A stretch of 64,000 nucleotides of DNA from Gonocerus acuteangulatus (taxonomy: Eukaryota > Arthropoda > Insecta > Hemiptera > Coreidae). Position numbers and translations under genes: made by a program. Location: positions 42,683,335-42,747,334 of the forward strand of contig OX328123.1 of assembly GCA_946811695.1 (NCBI GenBank). Direction: 5' to 3'. Positions within the stretch are counted from its first letter, which is position 1. Every line of letters begins with the position of its first letter. Below the pieces are notes generated by a model. It did no database searches. It was not told the origin of the DNA and saw only the letters and a list, made by a program, of their open reading frames with translations. This document shows, one piece after another, positions 11,560 through 22,261 of this stretch.

Positions 11560-12196
11560 GCTACCAAGCAGGAGGTGTAGTAGACGAGACGTCTCCTTAC
11601 GCCTTATCGGCCATTTCCGAGCACTGGCGGGAAAGGAAATATCAGATGTAATACGAGCCAAATTGTTAAACAAATTATGACAGATTAAACACTGATACCT
11701 AACTCTAACTCACCACAAAATATTAACGTATTACTCCATTGTCCGGAAACCATTGTTTGAAGACCCTTTCAACACATTAACAATTTGAAGCCCTACGCTT
11801 CAATCTAATCCTCTTTTATAAAGAAAAAATATAATTGCTATTGAGGAATATACTGTAAAATCTGCCTATACCTAACATTAAATGTTAAATTTTATCATTG
11901 CAACCAATAACTTCAAATTAACAAATATCATTTTTTTAATGGACAATTGTGGCCATAGCTGCGATAAAATAAAACAAACAGATTAATTCATGAGTGGTCA
12001 CTGCCAGTTCTATTCAATTATTTTTTGTCTTGCCCATCGAAAGGTTGTTAATGTCTGTACAAACTGATCCTGTACAGGTCAATATTTTACCTCTGAGTAA
12101 GTATATCCACTAATTTCTAGTTATAGCGTGCCTTGCGTTAATTGAAGTACTTACTACAATTAATAATGTTAGACGGATATCACTCATGGTTGAGCG
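11560..12196. other. AT-rich DNA, no gene seen
   Basis: No coding or repeat signal that I can support. Confidence 0.4.
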
Positions 12197-12320
12197 TTAC
12201 AGTCCTCGTGGGACCTGGGCCTCTGCCACCATCCTGCTCCATTCCACGCGGTTTGCTGCTAGGTTCCTCCAATTTCGAATCCCTAGCATCCGCAAGTCCA
12301 CCTCCAGGTGCTTTCATTTT
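12197..12320 (-). pseudogene. LINE reverse-transcriptase C-terminal scrap
   Basis: The minus frame ends in NWRNLAANRVEWSRMVAEAQ followed by VPRGL and a stop. That pattern (NWR..A.DR..WR..V.EA...GL) closes many insect non-LTR reverse-transcriptase proteins. Only about 40 residues remain. The plus-strand piece at 59840-60138 carries a comparable ending (RWRRFGADRGERNKLLAEAT, then HGL). Dead remnant. Confidence 0.5.
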
Positions 12321-12450
12321 GGGTAGCCTACTTATTACCACTTTCCTCCGAAGGAAAGTAGCTATTGAGGTTGGAATTTTTGAAAAATTTCTTCAAATCT
12401 TTATCGATCCTACCTGGAAGACACCGAAAATAACCCCCGTTAAAATTTAT

Positions 12451-12459
12451 ATCTATATA

Positions 12460-12526
<67 letters not shown>
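12451..12526. repeat. (TA)n microsatellite
   Basis: Long TA tract with one TGTA and one TCTA interruption near the left end. Confidence 0.95.
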
Positions 12527-12528
<2 letters not shown>

Positions 12529-12542
12529 GTTAACACGATAGC

Positions 12543-13108
12543 GGCCAGAGTTTTTGTTTTTTCGTCACGAAACTTGGTATATAACACTCAATTAGTAAAC
12601 GATTGATCGAGTTCTTTAACCACCAAAGTCGGTCCACCGGAAGGGGGGGTTTACCCCGAACCCAAAACACTAATTTGACTATGTCAGCCGTAATATTTGT
12701 TATATTTCAACGAAACTTGGTATTCGTAGTGGTAATATAGAAAGAAAAGTGAGATATAAAAATGAACTATATCGGTTCATTAGAAGGGGGGGGGTGTTTA
12801 CTCCGGACCCACAATACCAATTCGCCACTACCAGCCGTGATTTTTGGTATATTTCGACGAAACTCGGTATTCGAAGTGGTAATCTACAGGTAAACATGTG
12901 TTGTAAAAATAAACTAAATCGGTTCATTAGAAGGGGGGGGGGTTTACTCCGGACCCAAATTCCTCATATACTCATACCGGTCGTAATTTCTGCTGTATTG
13001 TAACGAAACGCGGTATACGTCGTGGGTAACTCATGAGAAAGAAGTGTTGTAAAAATGAGCTGAATCGGTCAATCGGAAAGCGGGGGTTTAATTTGTAATA
13101 TATTTCAA
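12543..13108. repeat. Tandem repeat, unit about 146 bp, about four copies
   Basis: The phrase CGAAAC(T/G)(T/C)GGTAT recurs at 12568, 12711, 12858 and 13004, spaced 143, 147 and 146 bp. Each unit also contains a CGGTYCAYNGGAAG block with a G run and TTTACYCCGGACCCA. The units differ mainly in G-run length. A partial fifth unit lies near 13645-13665. The short ORFs across it are by-products of the repeat. Confidence 0.8.
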
Positions 13109-15602
13109 TAGAAAAGCCCGCCAGACGTAGGTTCACAAAGCCGCCGCAAGGAGCCCTTTCTACCACTAGAGTGACTGTATCCTGTTCTTGCGTTAGATCA
13201 AAATACGATAATTTGAGGTTTTTTGTATTTATTACATAGTGTAATAGGTACCATGTGTAACTAACTCTGGAAGCAAATTAAAAATTGATCAGTTACTCAT
13301 TACAAATTTAAAAGAGAACTATTCATGTTTTTATTTTATTTATGTAGGCTATTTTAAGCAAATTGTTCTGGAAAGCAGTCTACACTACCCAAATTCTGAG
13401 GAAAGTGCTTAGTTATGCAACTCCTGCGTGACGGACTTTTTTAGGTATGCATTTATATGAAAAGAGTATGCATGATAGTTTGTGTGCGCGGGGGTTTTTG
13501 AAAATAAAATTAGCAATATATCTATATATTTTAGAATGTTTTTATCATTTTTACATACACAACAAGATCCGTAGGCGCCAAAATGTTTGTGTTGTATTCC
13601 CATAACAAACGATTAGGTGAGTTCGTAAACCAGTGAAATCAGTCCATCTGGAAGGAGGGTGGTTACGACTGGATTGGATTAAATCTATTTCCTATTAGAT
13701 TATTCAGGTTTATGAGACGACTTGAGTGGCATTTAGGAACAATACTATGGCGGTGCTTAAATTATACTGCCTTATAATCAACCTTTACGATACATATATA
13801 CATAAAGAATACGAGCTCATTTATTGAAACATTATTATGTTGTTATACCATTCCGGTTGTTAAGTAAAATTATTTTCTTACCATGCTATTATTTTGATAA
13901 ATACTTCAGGGCTCCTCTCTTGTTATTTTAGCGCCTTCCGAAGGCATGTAGCTATTGAGGTTGAACTGCTGAAAGAATTTGAACATTTTTTTTTCAGGAC
14001 TTTATCTTTCTTGCATAGCCAGATAACTTCTTCATCCATAACGAATGCAAATTGACAAGAGAAAAAGTTATTCTTAAAATAACTATTAAGGTAACAGGAA
14101 ACCTTTATGATTTCGGTGGCCCCATGACCTGATGTAACCAAATAGCCAGAATTATTTCAATTGAAGCATCTAGCCGAATAGGGATATATGGTACTTATAG
14201 TGAATTGTACAAGAGAACAGTTTTAAGTGAGATATTACCTGATACTCAATGGACACAACCTTTGAGCTACATATACCCCTATTCCAAATAAATAAAAACA
14301 GGTTGAAAAGAATCCATTTTTTATCAATTAAAAGTTGTATTGAATAAAGCTCTTATAATATTATTGAAGAAGTACAAAACGTTTTTTAGTGCATTTCTAC
14401 AAAGTAAAATGAGGCAAATTTATTTAAAAACATGTTTAATATCAGGGGTCGACAAGGATGGAGGGCTACTATAAATGACCCTACAGAATATCAGGAGCAC
14501 AATAGATCTTTTAGGTCGTGTTGTTTTCCCCCTTAGGAGGATTTCTTCCTATTTGTATCGATCTATCTACCAATAGTTGAATTAAAATAAATATCCAAAA
14601 CAAACTTAAGTGAGCAAACCCAAAAATGGTCAATGTTTGTTACCTTGTTTATTGTTACATGTGCCCTTAATCACTCACTTTGGACATCAGACTGTTAGAT
14701 TGACATGTAACCCTATTCCAACTATCTTGGTCCCAGGTTTACACGCACACACACGTAAATAAATATATTCCAGTATAGATTTATAAAATCGTATTTTGAG
14801 ATAAAATATGTATTTTCATATTCCAAAAGAAAGAAAAATCAAAAAAATGTAACATATCTACCTGGCCTGCTAGATGCTTTAATTAATATTTGTATTCATA
14901 ATGATTTTTGGTTAGAAATAATTATTCAACTCTCTGATTAATAAGCTTTAATCTCAACCATTCTCGAGATAAATTATACTATAATCTAATGAAATTAATG
15001 TTCAACAACACCTTAGTAATTGAATGGGCATAAATCCTACCTAATGTCATTAGCTCCTGAAACCATATTTAAGGGACTAAAAAACCTTGAAGCTCCCCCA
15101 GTAGGTGTAGAAGCTAAAGAAAAAATAGAGAACTAGGCCTAAGGAAGGAGAAAAAAATGTGGAAAAAGATTGAGAGTGAGAGAAAAAGCGGGTAGGATTG
15201 ATGTGAGATATAGAGCGCGTTAACCTGAGCTAGAGGTGGACCTAGACCACAAATAGAGGACGAGCCTTGGGCTCTATGTTTATGTAAAGGCAGCTCCTTG
15301 TCTTTCTATTGTTATGGAAATCCAGGAGTCCCACAGGGTTTTATTGTCTCTCCTATGTTAGGCGCCTTCTCCACACACTCCGCACTATCTCTTCATGTCC
15401 GATACTAATCTACCATTTCAAGGCAGATAAGTAGTATTGAACCGAAAAGAAATAAACTGTGTATGCTATAAGGTTAACCCCTTTTCCTCTATACAAAACT
15501 AAACCGCAACGTAGCGGGCGTGGGTTTTAGGGAGGAAAACTAGGAAAATGATGTTAAATATTTACATCAAATATTTAAAATGATACCAGGTTCCCATAGC
15601 TA
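13109..15602. other. No gene seen; one small duplicated patch
   Basis: The patch 13920-14000 (CGAAGGCATGTAGCTATTGA...) resembles 12345-12420 (CGAAGGAAAGTAGCTATTGA...), so both are copies of a short repeat. No domain in the minus ORF at 13923-14141. The GC-richer stretch 15190-15400 is unrecognised. Confidence 0.35.
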
Positions 15603-15896
15603 AGAAGTTGGGCCTTTAAAGTGAGAGCGGGAGTACTTTCATTGAATGATAGACCTTGGAGGGAAGGAAGGGAAAAGCTTTGCTCACTTTGCAATCTGGA
15701 AGAAAATGAAACCATGTTCCATTTCCTGGCCAGGTGTCCGATACTGGAGGAATTCAGAAGAAGATGGCTGGGAAAGGACATAGACGGCGCCAAAATAGTA
15801 ACTTTACTGACGACAGAGGACTGTTACAAGGTGGCGGGGTACGCACGAGACGCAACTAAATACAGAAAAACACTTACAGACGAATTTAATTACTGA
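15603..15896 (+). pseudogene. LINE ORF2 C-terminus (zinc-finger tail)
   Basis: The open frame carries RAGVLSLNDRPWREG, then CSLCNLEENETMFHFLARCP, giving C-x2-C-x11-H-x4-C, and ends KYRKTLTDEFNY before a stop at 15896. This is the standard C-terminal tail of I/Jockey-like ORF2 proteins of arthropods. The frame opens after an in-frame TAG just upstream, and 15621 is only a GTG, so no start codon is intended. It is a 5'-truncated copy whose 3'UTR appears to run to about 16412, with a poly-T tract and an ATTC-repeat tail. It is a different family from the fragments at 1145 and 53000. Confidence 0.7.
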
Positions 15897-16324
15897 CACA
15901 ACAAAAGGAAAGGAAACCATACAGACAGAACACAGACACACAGCGATACGCAATCTCATAAGTACCTATAACAAATTGATTATATTCAAAATCTAAATTA
16001 TATAGATATTGGAGAGACTTGGGCATGACGGTCAGTCTAGGTCTTTATCTAAAGATGTTTTTTAATCACTTAACGATCACACTTCTTACTAATTTTTTGT
16101 TGGTACTGATAATTTTGATTTTTTTCTCTTATTTCGTAATAATAATTATTTTTTGTGATGGATATATGCAGAAAGGAAAATTGTTAATGTTTATAAATAG
16201 TTTATATTCATGTTTAAAACTGTTGAAATACACACATGTTCTGTTTGTAAATTATTTATTTGTTGATTTGCTTTAAATATTCATATTTAAAATAATTGGA
16301 ACCATTGTCATATATTATGTTTGT

Positions 16325-16383
<59 letters not shown>

Positions 16384-16412
16384 TAAAATAAACATCCTTA
16401 TTCATTCATTCA
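15897..16412 (+). mobile_element. 3'UTR and tail of the LINE ending at 15896
   Basis: AT-rich sequence follows the stop, then 56 consecutive T (16327-16382), then AAAATAAACATCCTTATTCA and further ATTC units. A similar ending (poly-T, later TGAACATCTGTATTCATTCA) is present at 31346-31536, which supports a shared LINE 3' end with a TTCA-type tail. The small ORF at 16019-16276 is hydrophobic and T-rich by composition. Confidence 0.45.
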
Positions 16413-17331
16413 TATTTATATCAAAACTTCAATTGCTGATTGAAAAAAAGAACTATTGCTGTGGCTAATAAGATATGACTGCCGCACTCCGGTCCCAAGA
16501 TATTTATAAAGGGCTTAGATATTTTACGTAAAAAATATTATATATATATATATATATAGGGGAAGGTGTTGTACCTCTGACCATATTGTACCTTTGACCA
16601 CCGAGGCTATGGCGGCTTGTAGCTCTTTCACTAGAGGGCTTGTGTAACCTAAATTGGATTGTTCAAGTCAAAGAGGATTCTTGCAAAAAATACTTATCCG
16701 TTTCTATCATAAAATTGTAAGTTATTTATTGATGACGTTTTGCCTCATAATATTTTTAGTATTATGTCTTTTTACATGGAAATCATTTGACAAAGTATCT
16801 ATTACAATAAGAAACATGGTGTAGCTTCTGAAATTGATTTATCTTAATCCTAAAATTTTTAACGTGCTTTTTAATTTGCACTACCATGATGTTGTACCTC
16901 TGACCACGACAAGTTGCTGTTCCTTTGACCAGGTCTAAGGTACAACACATCTGAGTAATGTTTTCATAATTCAACTTTTATGTTCTTCTGTTACAACTTT
17001 TCAAAAAATAATTAATATTGGTTCCTTCAATTGTTCAAAGAATTTAAAAAATAATAAATGAAATTACTTCAAACTGACTTTATCAATCCTCAGTGTAGCA
17101 GTTCAAACCTATCGCCTCTTATCGTTCCACTTGAGGTTGTAAGGCCTCATCCAAAATCGCAGGCACGGAGAATGTCAAATAGGGGCCGGCCTATAGGGAA
17201 ACCTCGTATCCTGGACTGTTTTTTTCAGCATATTAAGCATAATATAATATCAATAATAGCTTTTTTATTGTGCTTACATCCTTGTCCTGTATTTATTAAA
17301 CTTACAATTAATTGCAATATTACTGAATACA

Positions 17332-17494
17332 GGGGTCTCCCGTGGTCTAATGGCTAGCGCCTTGGATTCATAAGCGGGAGATGGTGGGTTCGATTCCCAA
17401 CCTCCGGCAGGAATTTTATCATCCCACGGCTCGCTGGTGAAATTCCTCGCTACACCCTGGATGTCGGCGCTAATGACCTAGATGTAGATGTGCC

Positions 17495-17530
<36 letters not shown>
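17332..17530 (+). mobile_element. tRNA-derived SINE, copy 1
   Basis: It starts GGGGTCTCCCGTGGTCTAAT. The A box is GTGGTCTAATGGCTAG and the B box GGTTCGATTCC, at tRNA-like spacing. A tRNA-unrelated body ends in TAGATGTGCCG and a 34-nt A tail. It is preceded by the target sequence TTACTGAATACA (17320-17331), which is repeated after the tail. The A and B boxes would act as an internal RNA polymerase III promoter. Confidence 0.88.
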
Positions 17531-17532
<2 letters not shown>

Positions 17533-17542
17533 ACTGAATACA

Positions 17543-17705
17543 GGGGTCTCCCGTGGTCTAATGGCTAGCGCCTTGGATTCATAAGCGGGAGATGGTGGGT
17601 TCGATTCCCATCCTCCGGCAGGAATTTTATCATCCCACGGCTCGCTGGTAAAATTCCTCGCTACACCCTGGATGTCGGCGCTAATGACCAAGATGTAGAT
17701 GCGCC

Positions 17706-17738
<33 letters not shown>
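17543..17738 (+). mobile_element. tRNA-derived SINE, copy 2
   Basis: Same structure as copy 1, with about four substitutions over the roughly 165-bp body and its own A tail of about 30 nt. The TTACTGAATACA duplication is present before it (17531-17542) and after it (17739-17750), giving three copies of the target around two elements. Confidence 0.88.
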
Positions 17739-17740
<2 letters not shown>

Positions 17741-18026
17741 ACTGAATACATTTTTTTTCTGCACTGCTGTGTTGTTTTTATGTGGTCAGAGGTACAACAC
17801 CCCATGGTCAAAGGTACAACTACATGTTGTACCTTTGACCAATGTACGATTATTTTTTTAAAAATTAATAAAAAATATTAAATGCAAAGCTAGAACCTTG
17901 AAAAATTAAATATGATAAGCAATAGAATAATAATTGCAATGAAATAAAAAAAATGAATTTAGCCTTAATATTCAAGCTAAAAAAAATTCAATTTTGCAAA
18001 GTGGCCAAAGGTACGACACCTTCCCC

Positions 18027-18437
18027 TATATATTTGCATAGTTAAATTCTCAAAAGACTTATTTTTTTGGCATCCTTATAAAATGTTTACTTATCAGCAC
18101 GTTTACGTTATTTTAACTAGCTGACTAAAAAAAGTATTTTAAAAAAATTAAAGAATCGATAAAGATTTGATTATGTTTTTTAATCAGTCTGTCATGGAAG
18201 CTATTTCAATAGTTATATTCTGTTCAAATAATAAAACAAAATGAAAGATGGTTTTGGGGGTTGGAAAGATTTTGATTAGGTAGAAATATTGCAACGTTTT
18301 GCAATTTAAAAAAATATTCAATTCCAGAAACTTCGCAAGGTCTAAAATATTTATATTTTCAACTTATTGTAGATTTCATATTTATATTTTTAATTATATT
18401 TTGATTATTTACTAATAGAAGTCAGGAAGAATGGATA
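18027..18437. other. AT-rich DNA, no gene seen
   Basis: Host-like spacer between the inverted-repeat element and the gypsy left LTR. The last four bases, GATA (18434-18437), form the gypsy target duplication. Confidence 0.6.
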
Positions 18438-19082
18438 TGTTGGGGTTAATTAATTGTCTGTTTATTGGTCAGAAGGTCCCAACAAAGAATAAATAAATAA
18501 TGGGCGTGTTCATAAAATAATAAATATATTCCTCTTGAATAAATAAAATAATAAAATTAAACTTCAATAAATAAATAAAATGACACTGTCAATTAATAAT
18601 TGAAATAAATAATTGTTCATAAATAAAAAGTGTTCATAAATTAGAATCATAGCTATCGGAGTTCAATAGTACGGTATGACGTCACTGGAGATGATGTGCG
18701 GATCTCCATGCGGAGAGTTGGTAGCCGGGAGCTTGGATCTCGCTGGTACTGCTTGACTTGAGAAGGTAACCTAGGGTTATCGCAAGCTGCCTTAAATCTA
18801 GTAAAAAGTTCAGTACTTGCGGATAAATCCTAGTGCACCGAGATGTTGGGCTGGTCTTGGTGGATCTCTCGGAGCAGGCAGCAGGATACAAATTGCTAGG
18901 AGAACGACACTTGGCTTAATCTGCTGAGATGCCGAATCCTCCGGTTATCTGTTCACTATCTGGATACTCACTCACAAAACTCTAACGGTAAAAATTATTC
19001 CCGCGGGAAAGCTCCATTAAAACTTTAGTGCAGCGGGCTTTTCTCCCGCGGAAAAATATAATTTAAAACAAGCTCCGCTACA
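18438..19082 (-). repeat. 3' LTR of the gypsy element
   Basis: 645 bp, starting TGTTGGGG and ending CGCTACA on the plus strand. On the minus strand it begins TGTAGCGG. It appears base-for-base the same as 23035-23679. A short palindrome CCCGCGGG lies near its minus-strand start. The 69-codon ORF inside each copy has no recognisable function. Confidence 0.93.
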
Positions 19083-19474
19083 GCACTCCCCCCCTAGTGA
19101 CGGAGTCACTGAAGCTAAGTCTGCGCGGGGGTTTCACTAGACGCCCTGTCCTGGTCCGGTATGAAGGTTTTACATGCGGAGGTGCGTTTACTTCTGGTCG
19201 TTGGTTCGGCTGGATGGACGTCTCCAACTTTGATGCAGGTGCGTGAGGTGGTTTTGGAGGCTTCGATGGGTCCATCCTTTCCGGGTTGTCTTCCTCGAGG
19301 AGATAAGCCGGCTTGACGCGGTCGACAGAGACGTTTACTTCCCTGTCACCAACCAGCAGGGTGAAGATCTTTTCTCCTCTTTTCTGAACCTTGTGCGGTC
19401 CTGTATACGGTGGTACGAGGGGTTTACGAATGGCATCTTCTCGTAGGAAAACATGCGTGCAGGTGTCTAGCTCT
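19083..19474 (-). pseudogene. Displaced 3' end of pol (integrase C-terminal domain)
   Basis: Downstream of the pol stop, the +1 frame stays open and reads like the normal continuation of a gypsy integrase. It has a PLVPPYTGPHKV stretch, then FTLLVGDREVNVSVDRVKPA (the small beta-rich C-terminal domain), and a tail ending YRTRTGRLVKPPRRL, which is the usual end of insect gypsy polyproteins. It therefore belongs to pol but is out of frame with it by one base. Only the 65-codon end (19078-19275) has its own ATG. The break lies between about 19475 and 19530. Confidence 0.8.
19087..19096 (-). other. Polypurine tract
   Basis: On the minus strand TAGGGGGGGA lies just upstream of the 3' LTR, separated by GTGC. 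It is the expected primer for plus-strand DNA synthesis. Confidence 0.75.
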
Positions 19475-22261
19475 TTATGCCGGAATGTCTTCTTGTTTGA
19501 GGCTCGGGGCTCCGAGGAAATCGCCTGGTAGTCGGAGAGGGCTGCCGTACACTGCCTCAGCTACGCTACCGCTCATGTCCTCACGGAACACTGACCTTAG
19601 TCCAAGCAGGACTGTGGGTAGGACACGTTTCCACCTGGTCGATGAGAGGTGTGCCATCAAGGCAGCTTTAAGGCTGCGGTGCCACCGTTCAACGCATCCA
19701 TTACTCTGCGGGTGGTAAGACGTAGTCCGTAACTTGGTGATGCCCAGGAGTGCACTCAATCGAAGGAACAGTTCTGCCTCAAACTGCCTGCCCTGATCGG
19801 TGGTAATCCTTTGAGGTGTTCCAAAACGTGCGATCCATGCGCTGTAGAAGGTTTCGGCGACAGTTGTTGCCGTTATGTCGGAGATCGGAACTGCCTCAGG
19901 CCAGCGCGTCGTGCGGTCCACCATTGTAAGGAGATAACGCATGCCATCGGATGGTAGCAGAGGTCCTACAATGTCTAAGTGGACATGATAGAACCGATCT
20001 GCGGGTTTGAAAGTTCCGAGGGGTGCGGCTGTGTGTCGTTGCACCTTGGCTCTTTGGCACGGAATACAAGCTTTCGCCCATTTGCCCAGGTCTGTGTTCA
20101 TGTCAGGCCAGAAATATCGCTGCGTAACGAGTTTTCGTGTCGCCCTAACTCCTGGATGGCTGAGACCATGAAGCCTTTCATATGTAGAGCGACGATATCC
20201 TGGTGGAACGTAGGGACGGGCGTTATCTTTAGACGTCTCGCAGAGAAGCAACTTGTCACTACCAGGTATAGGAAAAAGCTTGAGTTGGATGCTCGGGTTC
20301 TTCTTGAGGGTCTCGATGGTGTCGTCCTTCCGCTGTGCTGATGCTAAGTCTTCCATGTTAGAAGGCAAATCAACTTCCTCTATTCGGGATAGAGCGTCAG
20401 CCACGATGTTGTCACTGCCAGGTTGGAAACGGATGTCGGTTGTAAACTGGCTAATTAAATTAAGATGGCGTATTCGACGGGGCGATGCCGTTTCCGACCG
20501 CTGGGAGAAGGCATGAGTTATGGGTTTGTGGTCGGTGACTATGAAGAAATTGAGTCCTTCGATGAGAGGTCGGAAATGTTTTATGGCCTCATAGATAGCG
20601 AGAAGTTCGCGGTCATAGGTTGAGTAATTCCTCTGAGTTTGAGACAGGGATTTCGAAAAGAAACCTAATGGTCGCCATTCACCCTCTTTCCTCTGTTGAA
20701 GGACTGCTCCTATACCATGGTCTGAAGCATCGCAAACTAAAGAAAGCTCGCCGGTAGCCGATGGGTGTGCTAGCTTTGCCGCTTCTGCTAGGCTCAGCTT
20801 GCTCTTCTCGAAGGCTTCGGCGGTCTCGGGTGTCCAAACGATTGGCGTCTTATCTCGCTTCTTGGCGTTATGCAGGAGTTGGTTTAGAGGCGCCTGGGTA
20901 TGTGCGGCATGAGGTAAGCTCTTCCTATAAAAGTTTAGCATACCCAGAAAACGCCTGAGTTGGCAGATGGTTTCGGGGCGAGGGAAGTCTTTGATAGCCT
21001 GCACTTTGTTTGAAAGTGGGTAAATTCCTTGGGTGTCGACCTTATATCCGAGAAAGTCCACCTCTCGCTGACCAAAGATGCACTTTCCGACGTTTAGTGA
21101 CAGGTTGAATTCGTCCAAACGCTTAAAGATTTCTCGTAGATGGTTCTCGTGTTCCTCGGGAGTTGTAGAAGCCACCAGGAAATCATCCAAGTACGGGAAG
21201 ACGAATGGGAGATCTCGGAGCATAGAATCTACGAATCGCTGCCAGGTCTGCGCGGCGTTCTTCAGGCCGAAAGTCATCCGCAGAAACTCGAACAGGCCAA
21301 AAGGAGTAATCACCGCTGTCTTTTCTACGTCCTGAGAAGCAATAGGTATGTGGTGATAGGCGTGTTTGATGTCCAGAGTACTGAAAATGGATTTCCCATC
21401 GAGACGTGTGGTAAAATCCATTAAGTTGGGCACAGCGTACCTGTCTGGGATGGTTAGGTCGTTTAAACGTCGGTAATCGCCACATACTCGGAGACTGCCA
21501 TCCTTCTTGGTGACGACATGAAGCGGGCTTGACCAGGAGCTTTTCGACGGTCGACAGATGCCTTCATTAATCATCCGTTGGAACTCCTCCTTTACGACGG
21601 AGTACTTCTCAGGAGGAAGGCGTCTGGACTTGCTGCTAACCGGGTGGCCTTTAGTCTCGATCTGGTGCTCGACAATGTCTCTAGGAGGTCCACGAAGAGG
21701 AGTAGGCCTTGTGATGCCTGGAAACTCTCGAAGGACATGGGCGTAGGGACAACTGCCGGGAATCGTGGAGATCGAAGGCACTGAGACTGTGGAGACCTTT
21801 CCGTTGGATTTGAGGCCTGTGTTTTGATCCTTGATCTGCATGCGCCGTATATCAACGGAGAGACCGTGGTGAAAAAGGAAGTCCGCTCCAAGGATTGGAC
21901 GTCTGACATCTGCTATGACGAAAGTCCAAGGGTATACGCGTCGGAGACCAATGTCCAGGTGTAGGGTTCTCTCGCCGTAGGTTGGGATAGGGGTGTTATT
22001 CGCGGCAACAAGGGTGTATTCAGAAGCTTCCCGATGCTTGCGGGGATCGCGAGGCAGAATGGAGATGGAAGCACCAGTGTCCACAAGGAACCTCAGTCCT
22101 GTCCGTTTGTCAAGTATGAACAGGCGGCGTTGTGGGTGGGCTTCAACGGCTGCCGCTTGTTCCGTTGGCCCCTTTAAAAATCCTCCTTCTCCTGAGATTT
22201 CCAGTCGCAAGGCGGTGTGCATTTCCTGGCCCTGCTCCTGAATTTCCTGTGGAAAAAGCAA
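19475..22261 (-). CDS. Ty3/gypsy Pol: protease, reverse transcriptase, RNase H, integrase
   Basis: 928 residues. The protease active site is DTGAS at 61-65. Reverse transcriptase covers roughly 215-400 with [10 protein letters not shown] near 293 and YLDD at 357-360 (Leu in place of the commoner Val/Ile). The RNase H acidic residues lie in VCDAS (521), DRELLA (551) and IVTDHKP (577). The integrase zinc finger is H698, H702, C732, C735, and the core triad D763, D822, E858 has DD35E spacing. The frame overlaps gag by 88 nt and lies at -1 to it, so the ATG at 22261 is probably not used and Pol is made as a Gag-Pol fusion. The frame stops early after [11 protein letters not shown] and the [11 protein letters not shown] stretch, cutting off the integrase C-terminal domain, which continues in another frame. 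This copy is therefore probably not autonomous. Confidence 0.93.
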   Translation of the reverse strand: MLFPQEIQEQGQEMHTALRLEISGEGGFLKGPTEQAAAVEAHPQRRLFILDKRTGLRFLVDTGASISILPRDPRKHREASEYTLVAANNTPIPTYGERTLHLDIGLRRVYPWTFVIADVRRPILGADFLFHHGLSVDIRRMQIKDQNTGLKSNGKVSTVSVPSISTIPGSCPYAHVLREFPGITRPTPLRGPPRDIVEHQIETKGHPVSSKSRRLPPEKYSVVKEEFQRMINEGICRPSKSSWSSPLHVVTKKDGSLRVCGDYRRLNDLTIPDRYAVPNLMDFTTRLDGKSIFSTLDIKHAYHHIPIASQDVEKTAVITPFGLFEFLRMTFGLKNAAQTWQRFVDSMLRDLPFVFPYLDDFLVASTTPEEHENHLREIFKRLDEFNLSLNVGKCIFGQREVDFLGYKVDTQGIYPLSNKVQAIKDFPRPETICQLRRFLGMLNFYRKSLPHAAHTQAPLNQLLHNAKKRDKTPIVWTPETAEAFEKSKLSLAEAAKLAHPSATGELSLVCDASDHGIGAVLQQRKEGEWRPLGFFSKSLSQTQRNYSTYDRELLAIYEAIKHFRPLIEGLNFFIVTDHKPITHAFSQRSETASPRRIRHLNLISQFTTDIRFQPGSDNIVADALSRIEEVDLPSNMEDLASAQRKDDTIETLKKNPSIQLKLFPIPGSDKLLLCETSKDNARPYVPPGYRRSTYERLHGLSHPGVRATRKLVTQRYFWPDMNTDLGKWAKACIPCQRAKVQRHTAAPLGTFKPADRFYHVHLDIVGPLLPSDGMRYLLTMVDRTTRWPEAVPISDITATTVAETFYSAWIARFGTPQRITTDQGRQFEAELFLRLSALLGITKLRTTSYHPQSNGCVERWHRSLKAALMAHLSSTRWKRVLPTVLLGLRSVFREDMSGSVAEAVYGSPLRLPGDFLGAPSLKQEDIPA
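22174..22182 (-). other. Putative -1 frameshift site at the gag stop
   Basis: The coding strand reads GAT TTT TAA in gag frame. The P-site TTT can re-pair with TTT one base back, and pol frame then continues TTA AAG. The stop codon in the A site would favour slippage. It is not a classical X-XXY-YYZ heptamer. Inference from frame geometry only. Confidence 0.5.

Larger units (their letters stand above)
16559..18026. mobile_element. TA-flanked inverted-repeat DNA element with TTGTACCTYTGACCA motifs
   Basis: The left end GGGGAAGGTGTTGTACCTCT is matched on the other strand at the right end (GGGGAAGGTGTCGTACCTTT), about 23 of 26 positions. Flanks are TATATA on both sides, so the duplication is TA or TATA but cannot be resolved within the TA tract. 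Nine copies of a motif close to TTGTACCTYTGACCA occur in both orientations, clustered at the ends and at about 16891-16945 and 17783-17842. No transposase frame remains. Two SINEs lie inside. The superfamily is not recognised. Confidence 0.7.

Noticed and set aside
12142..12606. 154-codon ORF
   Set aside because: Half is an Ile-Tyr run from the TA tract; the rest lies antisense to a LINE scrap.
17332..17405. Functional tRNA gene with CAT anticodon
   Set aside because: A and B boxes are present, but the acceptor stem does not close, a SINE body and A tail follow, and target duplications flank it.
17470..17811. Minus ORF across the SINE pair
   Set aside because: Mostly poly-Phe from the two A tails; no domain.
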